DNA from: DAOUKH01 sp964291475
Lineage (GTDB): Bacteria; Chloroflexota; Dehalococcoidia; SHYB01
Direction of reading: 5' to 3'
DNA: 64,000 nucleotides
Assembly: GCA_964291475.2 (NCBI GenBank)
Contig: OZ220069.1
Location: forward strand, 45,302 to 109,301
Shown: positions 59,851-64,000 of the stretch, piece after piece
Numbering within the stretch: the stretch's first letter is position 1
Layout of the letters: the number at the start of each line of letters is the position of its first letter
The notes under the pieces: model-generated
What the model was told of the DNA's origin: nothing
What the model saw: the letters and a program-made list of their open reading frames with translations, nothing else
Databases searched by the model: none
Translations under genes and position numbers: made by a program

Positions 59851-60648
59851 ATGCGCGTCATGCTCTCCGGCAAGGTGGCGAAAGGCGGGGGCGCGGTGAA
59901 CGTGAACGGGGCCACGCGCGTCGAGCGTTCGATCGCGAGCACGGTCGTCCTCGACGCGGAGCGGGGGGCGGCCATCAAGACGTACACGCCGCCTTTCGCG
60001 GTGCGGCTGCTGTACTGGCTCGCCTTTCAGGCCCGGTTCCCCTACGAGTCGAACGAGCGCGCGCTGACCGCCGCCGTCCACCGGCGCGGCATCGCCGGCT
60101 TTCTGACGCGCTGCCGGTTCGGGAAGGACCTCGTCGCCGCGATTTCGGCGGAGCGTATTGAGGGCCGCTGGCGCTTGGTCGGCGAGTTCGTCCCCGGCGA
60201 CAAGGTCGACAACGACGCCGAGACCCAAGCCTTCCTCCGCGACGTGACCGAAATGTTCGCCGCGGCGGGGCTGAGCGTCTGGCAGATCAACCCCCGCAAT
60301 CCCCGGGCCCACACCAACCTGATCCGCAAGGGCAACGGCGACCTGGTCGTCATCGACTTGGAGTCGGCGGTGGTGACCCCGTTTCCCGCGCCGGGGCAGT
60401 GGCGCGCCGCCCTGCGCAGCGGCAGCGTCCCGGTGTTCGACGACATCGACTTCGAGCGCCTCCGCGCCTGGATGGGAGAGAACGAGGCCGCGGTGCAGCG
60501 CACGCTGGGCGACGACGGCCTCGCCGCCTTCCGCCGCGCCGTCGACGAGGGCGAGACGTCGATGGAGGCGTGGAAGGGGTCCGAGCCCCGCCTGTGGGGG
60601 CGGCTCATCAGCGGCGTCTGCCGCCTCATCATCCGCGCCCCCCGGTAG
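59851..60648 (+). CDS. Predicted kinase-like fold protein
   Basis: 265 residues from ATG 59851; a start within the repeat (59773) is less likely, and ATG 59860 is an alternative. An N-lobe-like VVLDAERGAAIKTYTPP has a candidate ATP-binding Lys. The C-lobe has INPRNPRAHTNLIRK and GDLVVIDLESAV, which resembles the HxN...DxE catalytic and metal sites of atypical kinases that modify sugars or lipids. It may act on the glycolipid handled by the three upstream membrane proteins. The family is not certain. Confidence 0.65.
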   Translation: MRVMLSGKVAKGGGAVNVNGATRVERSIASTVVLDAERGAAIKTYTPPFAVRLLYWLAFQARFPYESNERALTAAVHRRGIAGFLTRCRFGKDLVAAISAERIEGRWRLVGEFVPGDKVDNDAETQAFLRDVTEMFAAAGLSVWQINPRNPRAHTNLIRKGNGDLVVIDLESAVVTPFPAPGQWRAALRSGSVPVFDDIDFERLRAWMGENEAAVQRTLGDDGLAAFRRAVDEGETSMEAWKGSEPRLWGRLISGVCRLIIRAPR

Positions 60649-60752
60649 CCTCCGTCCTGCTTGTTCGACCCTGGCCGGTGTGCTAGCATCCCCGTTAGTT
60701 CCTCATTTCACGAATGGCCCGCTCGCGCGGACGAAGGGGACTCGGCTCCGCC

Positions 60753-61214
60753 ATGGACTCCAAGATGCGGGAGATCCTCGACTCCCAGAAGGGGCGGACG
60801 GTCACCGTCCTCTCCTCCCTCATTCGCATTCAAGAGCGGCTGACCTACCTGCCGCCCGACGCCATTCCCGCCGTCGCCGAGTACACCGGCGCCTCGGTCA
60901 ACGAGGTCCACGGCGTGGCCACGTTCTACACCCACTTCCGCTTCGAGCCTCCCGGCGACCACACCATCGAGCTCTGCTGGGGGCCGTCGTGCCAGCTCTT
61001 CGACTCGAAGGGGCTGATGCGCCAGGCCGAGACCTTTGCCGGCGCCTCGTTCGACGGCTACAGCGAAGACCGCAAGTACTCGCTCCGCGGCCTTGAATGC
61101 GCGGGGGCGTGCGCCCTGGCGCCGGTCGGCAAGATCGACGGCAAGCTGGTGGGCCGGCTGGACTCGGAGCGGCTGGGCCGCCTCCTCGATGCGACGTCGG
61201 AGAACGGCGCATGA
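60753..61214 (+). CDS. nuoE: NuoE-like [2Fe-2S] subunit
   Basis: 153 residues from ATG 60753; ATG 60714 is in frame and would add a basic 13-residue tail. The thioredoxin-like domain carries the four cluster ligands in the expected spacing: Cys75-x4-Cys80 (LCWGPSCQ) and Cys116-x3-Cys120 (ECAGACA). Upstream, VATFYTHFRF is the family motif. It should pass electrons in an NADH-linked complex. Its TGA overlaps the ATG of the NuoF-like gene. An extended -10-like TGC-TAGCAT is seen near 60679. Confidence 0.93.
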   Translation: MDSKMREILDSQKGRTVTVLSSLIRIQERLTYLPPDAIPAVAEYTGASVNEVHGVATFYTHFRFEPPGDHTIELCWGPSCQLFDSKGLMRQAETFAGASFDGYSEDRKYSLRGLECAGACALAPVGKIDGKLVGRLDSERLGRLLDATSENGA

Positions 61215-62890
61215 CCGACGCCTTCGAGAAGCTGGCGGAGCGCGCCGAGCAGGAATGGGCGGCGTTCGCGCGCCCAACCGAGCGGACGCAGATCGCCGTG
61301 GGCATGGGCATCCACGGCCTCGCCGCCGGGGCCCCCGACGTGATCGAAGCCCTGAAGGCGGCGCTCGCGAAGGCCGGCATGGAAGCCGACATTTGGGAGA
61401 CCGGCGGCCTGGGCCTCGACTACGCCGAGGTGATCGTGAGCATCGCGAGACCGGGCGGGCCCCGCGTTTACTTCGCCAACGTCACGCCCGAGTCGGCGGC
61501 GGCGCTGGTCGAAAGCTACGTGAGTGAGGGTGCCATTCCCGACGGCGCGGACGTGCTCGGGGCCATCGGCGACGTCGAGGCCGGCGGGCCGCCCGACCTC
61601 TTCTCCCGCGAGGAGTTCTCCCTCCAGCGGCGGGTGGCGACGCAGAACTGCGGCGTCATCGAGCCCGACAACCTGTGGCACTACATCGCCAACGGCGGCT
61701 ACGCGGCGCTGGACAAGGCCGTGAGCGGCATGTCGCCGGAGGACGTGATCGGCGAGATCGAGAAGTCGAACCTGCGCGGGCGCGGCGGGGCGGCATTCCC
61801 GGCGGCGATGAAGTGGAAGTTCCTCATCGGCGCGCCCGGCCCTCCCAAGTACCACCTCTGCAACGCCGAGGAGGGCGACTCCGGCGCCTTCAACGACAAG
61901 CACCTGCTGGAGAGCGACCCTTTCCGCGTGATCGAAGGGATCACCATCGCCGGCTACGCCACCAAGGCGGGCGGCGGCAAGGGGTTCATCTTCATCCGCA
62001 CGGGATGGGACCTGCCCATCGACCGGGTGCAGCGCGCCCTCGACACGGCCTACGAGCACGGCCTGCTGGGCAAGGACATCCTGGGAACCGGCTTCGACTT
62101 CGATATCGAGATCTCGCTCACCGGCGAGTCGTACGTCTCCGGCGAGGAGACCGCGCTCATGGAGGCGGTCGAGGGCAAGCGGGCGATGCCGCGGTACAAG
62201 CCGCCGTTCCCCGCCGCCGCCGGACTGTGGCAGAAGCCCTCGAACATCAACAACGTTAAGACCTATTCCTACGCGCCGAGCATCGTGGCGAACGGCGGCG
62301 ACTGGTTCGCCGGCATCGGCACCGAGCGGAGCAAGGGCACCGCCCTGGTCTGCCTGTCGGGCCGCATCAACCGGCCCGGCCTCTATGAGGTGCCGTTCGG
62401 GGTGACGCTGCGCGAGGTCATCGAGGTGCTCGGCGGCGGCGTGCCCGGCGGGAAGGCGCTGAAGTTCCTGCAGACGGGCGGCCCGCTCGGTGGCTTCCTC
62501 CCCGCGTCGTCGCTCGACATGCCCATCGACTTCGATGCCATGATCGCCGCGGGCGCCATGTTCGGGTCGGGCGGCATCATCGTCGGCGACGAGACCGACT
62601 CCGTCATCGAGATCGCCGCCGTGCTCGGCGAGTTCAACGCCGAGGAGTCGTGCGGCAAGTGCTTCCCCTGCAGGCTGGGCACGCGGCAGATCGCCAACAT
62701 CCTGGACCGGCTGGAGCACAAGAAGGCGACGCGCAAGGAGCTCGACACGGCGCTCGTCATCGGCGAGACGATGAAGTCGGCGCTGTGCGCGCACGGGCAT
62801 CTGGCGGAAAACCCGATCAAGTCGGGCTACCGCTACTTCCAAGACGAGTTCGAGGCCTCGATCCAAGAAGGGGCCGCGCAGGCGGGCTGA
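61211..62890 (+). CDS. nuoF: NuoF-like NAD(P)H/FMN-binding FeS subunit
   Basis: 559 residues. Residues 1-110 form a thioredoxin-like domain that has lost the [2Fe-2S] cysteines (AVGMGIHGLAAGA where CG is usual). The core has the FMN/NADH motifs LRGRGGAAFPAAMKW and NAEEGDSGAFND, then an SLBB domain. The [4Fe-4S] ligands are Cys481, Cys484, Cys487 (ESCGKCFPC) and Cys526. It overlaps nuoE by 4 nt. With the next gene it fits the diaphorase part of an NAD-dependent formate dehydrogenase or a bifurcating hydrogenase relative. Confidence 0.95.
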   Translation: MTDAFEKLAERAEQEWAAFARPTERTQIAVGMGIHGLAAGAPDVIEALKAALAKAGMEADIWETGGLGLDYAEVIVSIARPGGPRVYFANVTPESAAALVESYVSEGAIPDGADVLGAIGDVEAGGPPDLFSREEFSLQRRVATQNCGVIEPDNLWHYIANGGYAALDKAVSGMSPEDVIGEIEKSNLRGRGGAAFPAAMKWKFLIGAPGPPKYHLCNAEEGDSGAFNDKHLLESDPFRVIEGITIAGYATKAGGGKGFIFIRTGWDLPIDRVQRALDTAYEHGLLGKDILGTGFDFDIEISLTGESYVSGEETALMEAVEGKRAMPRYKPPFPAAAGLWQKPSNINNVKTYSYAPSIVANGGDWFAGIGTERSKGTALVCLSGRINRPGLYEVPFGVTLREVIEVLGGGVPGGKALKFLQTGGPLGGFLPASSLDMPIDFDAMIAAGAMFGSGGIIVGDETDSVIEIAAVLGEFNAEESCGKCFPCRLGTRQIANILDRLEHKKATRKELDTALVIGETMKSALCAHGHLAENPIKSGYRYFQDEFEASIQEGAAQAG

Positions 62891-62907
62891 TTGAGGGGCG
62901 CCGACCG

Positions 62908-64000
62908 ATGAGTAACGACAAGATCAAGCTCAAGATCGACGGCGTCGAGGTCGAGGCCAAGCCGGGCCAGACGATCATCGAGGCCGCCCGCGACCACGGG
63001 GTCTACATCCCCTACCTCTGCTGGCATCCCAACCTCAAGCCCTACGGCGCGTGCCGCATGTGCGTCGTCGAGATCGAGGGCGGGCGGGGCTATCCCGCCG
63101 CCTGCCACACCACCGTCGGCGAGGGCATGTCCGTCCTCACCAACCCGGCTCCGGTCGAGGAGATACGGCGCGACATCCTCGCGCTCACGTTGTCGAGCCA
63201 TCCCCACGGCTGCCTGACCTGCTGGCGCATCGAGCACTGCGGCCCTACCGACGTCTGCCTGCGGAACGTCAGCGTGATCGACCGCTGCGTCGTCTGCCCG
63301 CAGAACGAGCGCTGCGAGCTGCAGGACGTGACCTACTCGGTCAAGCTCAACGAGGTGCCGCTGCCTTACCAGTACCGCAACCTCGACCTGGAGACGCGCA
63401 ACCCCTTCATCGACCACGACATGAACCTCTGCATCGTCTGCGGGAAGTGCGTGCGCGCTTGCGACGAGATTGAGGGCGTCAACGCGATCACCTTCGAGAT
63501 GCGGGGCAACGACACCATCGTGGGCACGTCCCAAGGCGGGACGCTGGCCGAGTCGGGCTGCACGTTCTGCGGCCTGTGCGTCGACGTCTGCCCCGTGGGG
63601 GCGATCACCGAGAAGGACAGCAAGTGGGCGGGCCGGGCCGACGAGATGGTCACTTCGGCCTGCTCGCAGTGCAGCGTCGGCTGCTCGCTCAACCTCAACG
63701 TCACCGACGGCAAGCTGATCCGGGTTACCCACGACGTGGACGGCGAGGCGAGCCGGGGCCAGGAGTGCGTCCAGGGCAAGTTCGGCTACAAGTGGGTCTA
63801 CAGCAAGCAGCGGCTGATGACGCCGATGGTGCGGGGCGCGGACGGCCTGGAGGCGGCGTCGTGGGACGACGCGCTGGCCGCCGTCGCGGAGGCCCTGGGC
63901 AAGTATGAGCCGGACGAGATCGCGTTCCTCGGTTCGGGGAAGGTTACGAACGAGGACAACTATCTGCTCCAGAAGTTCGCGCGCGGTGGGGTCGGCTCGC
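62908..64000 (+). CDS. fdhA: Formate dehydrogenase alpha/NuoG-like subunit, 3'-truncated
   Basis: 364 codons visible from ATG 62908, open to the window end. A [2Fe-2S] ferredoxin domain comes first (YIPYLCWHPNLKPYGACRMC). It is followed by the His/Cys-type [4Fe-4S] region (LSSHPHGCLTCW), two [4Fe-4S] ferredoxin motifs (CIVCGKCVRAC; CTFCGLCVDVCP), the Mo/W-bis-PGD [4Fe-4S] domain (CSQCSVGCSL) and the start of the catalytic domain (WDDALAAVAEAL). This layout matches NAD-linked FdhA/FdsA. The residue that binds the metal (Cys or Sec) lies beyond the window, so formate is inferred, not shown. Confidence 0.9.
   Translation, partial: MSNDKIKLKIDGVEVEAKPGQTIIEAARDHGVYIPYLCWHPNLKPYGACRMCVVEIEGGRGYPAACHTTVGEGMSVLTNPAPVEEIRRDILALTLSSHPHGCLTCWRIEHCGPTDVCLRNVSVIDRCVVCPQNERCELQDVTYSVKLNEVPLPYQYRNLDLETRNPFIDHDMNLCIVCGKCVRACDEIEGVNAITFEMRGNDTIVGTSQGGTLAESGCTFCGLCVDVCPVGAITEKDSKWAGRADEMVTSACSQCSVGCSLNLNVTDGKLIRVTHDVDGEASRGQECVQGKFGYKWVYSKQRLMTPMVRGADGLEAASWDDALAAVAEALGKYEPDEIAFLGSGKVTNEDNYLLQKFARGGVGS

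Overview
The window is GC-rich, gene-dense bacterial DNA and reads like a chromosome fragment of an uncultivated Chloroflexota, probably a SAR202- or Dehalococcoidia-like lineage. That is an inference from gene content. The clues are paired YYY/Agl23-type glycosyltransferase-like membrane proteins, a solute-binding lipoprotein with a Thr/Pro linker, many CaiB/BaiF transferases, luciferase-like flavoenzymes, HyuA/HyuB proteins and SDRs, and a UGSC-family selenoprotein. I saw no rRNA, tRNA, CRISPR array or transposase.

Layout. 1-2.2 kb: a cyclase-family gene (cut by the window edge), a UGSC selenoprotein with an in-frame TGA, and a partner protein of unknown function. 2.5-5.7 kb: two crotonases and two tandem paralogues of unknown function. 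5.8-6.7 kb: two small genes. 6.7-10.2 kb: a pstC-pstA-pstB-phoU operon behind a four-unit Pho-box-like repeat, without pstS. 11-14 kb: rpsO and pnp, preceded by a promoter, a palindrome and a repeated hairpin RNA. 15.3-18.2 kb: dapB-asd-dapA (lysine/diaminopimelate synthesis). 18.2-27.5 kb: purA, an ECF sigma factor, a PHP phosphoesterase, a DinG-type helicase/nuclease, an OGG-like glycosylase, a CCA-adding-type enzyme with two coupled zinc-ribbon proteins, and rnc. 27.7-44.5 kb: an accessory catabolic region with HyuB and HyuA, SDRs, an Asp/Glu racemase-like protein, a frameshifted GMC oxidoreductase, a bicupin, an alpha/beta hydrolase, two CaiB/BaiF transferases, two LLM flavoenzymes and an isochorismatase. 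44.5-46.1 kb: a patchy region with a retropepsin-like gene, gene remnants and an AT-richer DUF2971 gene. 46.1-50.8 kb: an oligopeptide-type ABC transporter without ATPases. 51-60.7 kb: an SDR, ftsY, two large glycosyltransferase-like membrane proteins, a flippase-like protein and a kinase-like protein. 60.7 kb to the end: nuoE-nuoF-fdhA-like genes, probably an NAD-dependent formate dehydrogenase, cut by the window edge.

Intergenic spaces are filled with one family of modular GC-rich repeats, single or in tandem (about 255 bp x 4 at 14.2-15.3 kb; about 242 bp x 3 at 42.85-43.4 kb). The same modules occur in frame inside three genes: the dinG-like linker, the N-terminus of the Agl23-like protein (expanded to four 14-residue repeats), and the C-terminus of a zinc-ribbon protein.

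The most notable signals are: (1) the UGSC selenoprotein with a perfect SECIS-like hairpin; (2) two unlinked loci (11.02-11.33 kb and 42.82-42.58 kb) that share a TTGACA promoter, a GAAC-N4-GTTC palindrome at the expected start of transcription, and a repeated hairpin-GGAGACAG motif with differing stems, a candidate new regulated RNA family; (3) repeat exaptation into proteins; (4) a translationally coupled pair of an intact and a degenerate SDR; and (5) two genes that appear to start at CTG.
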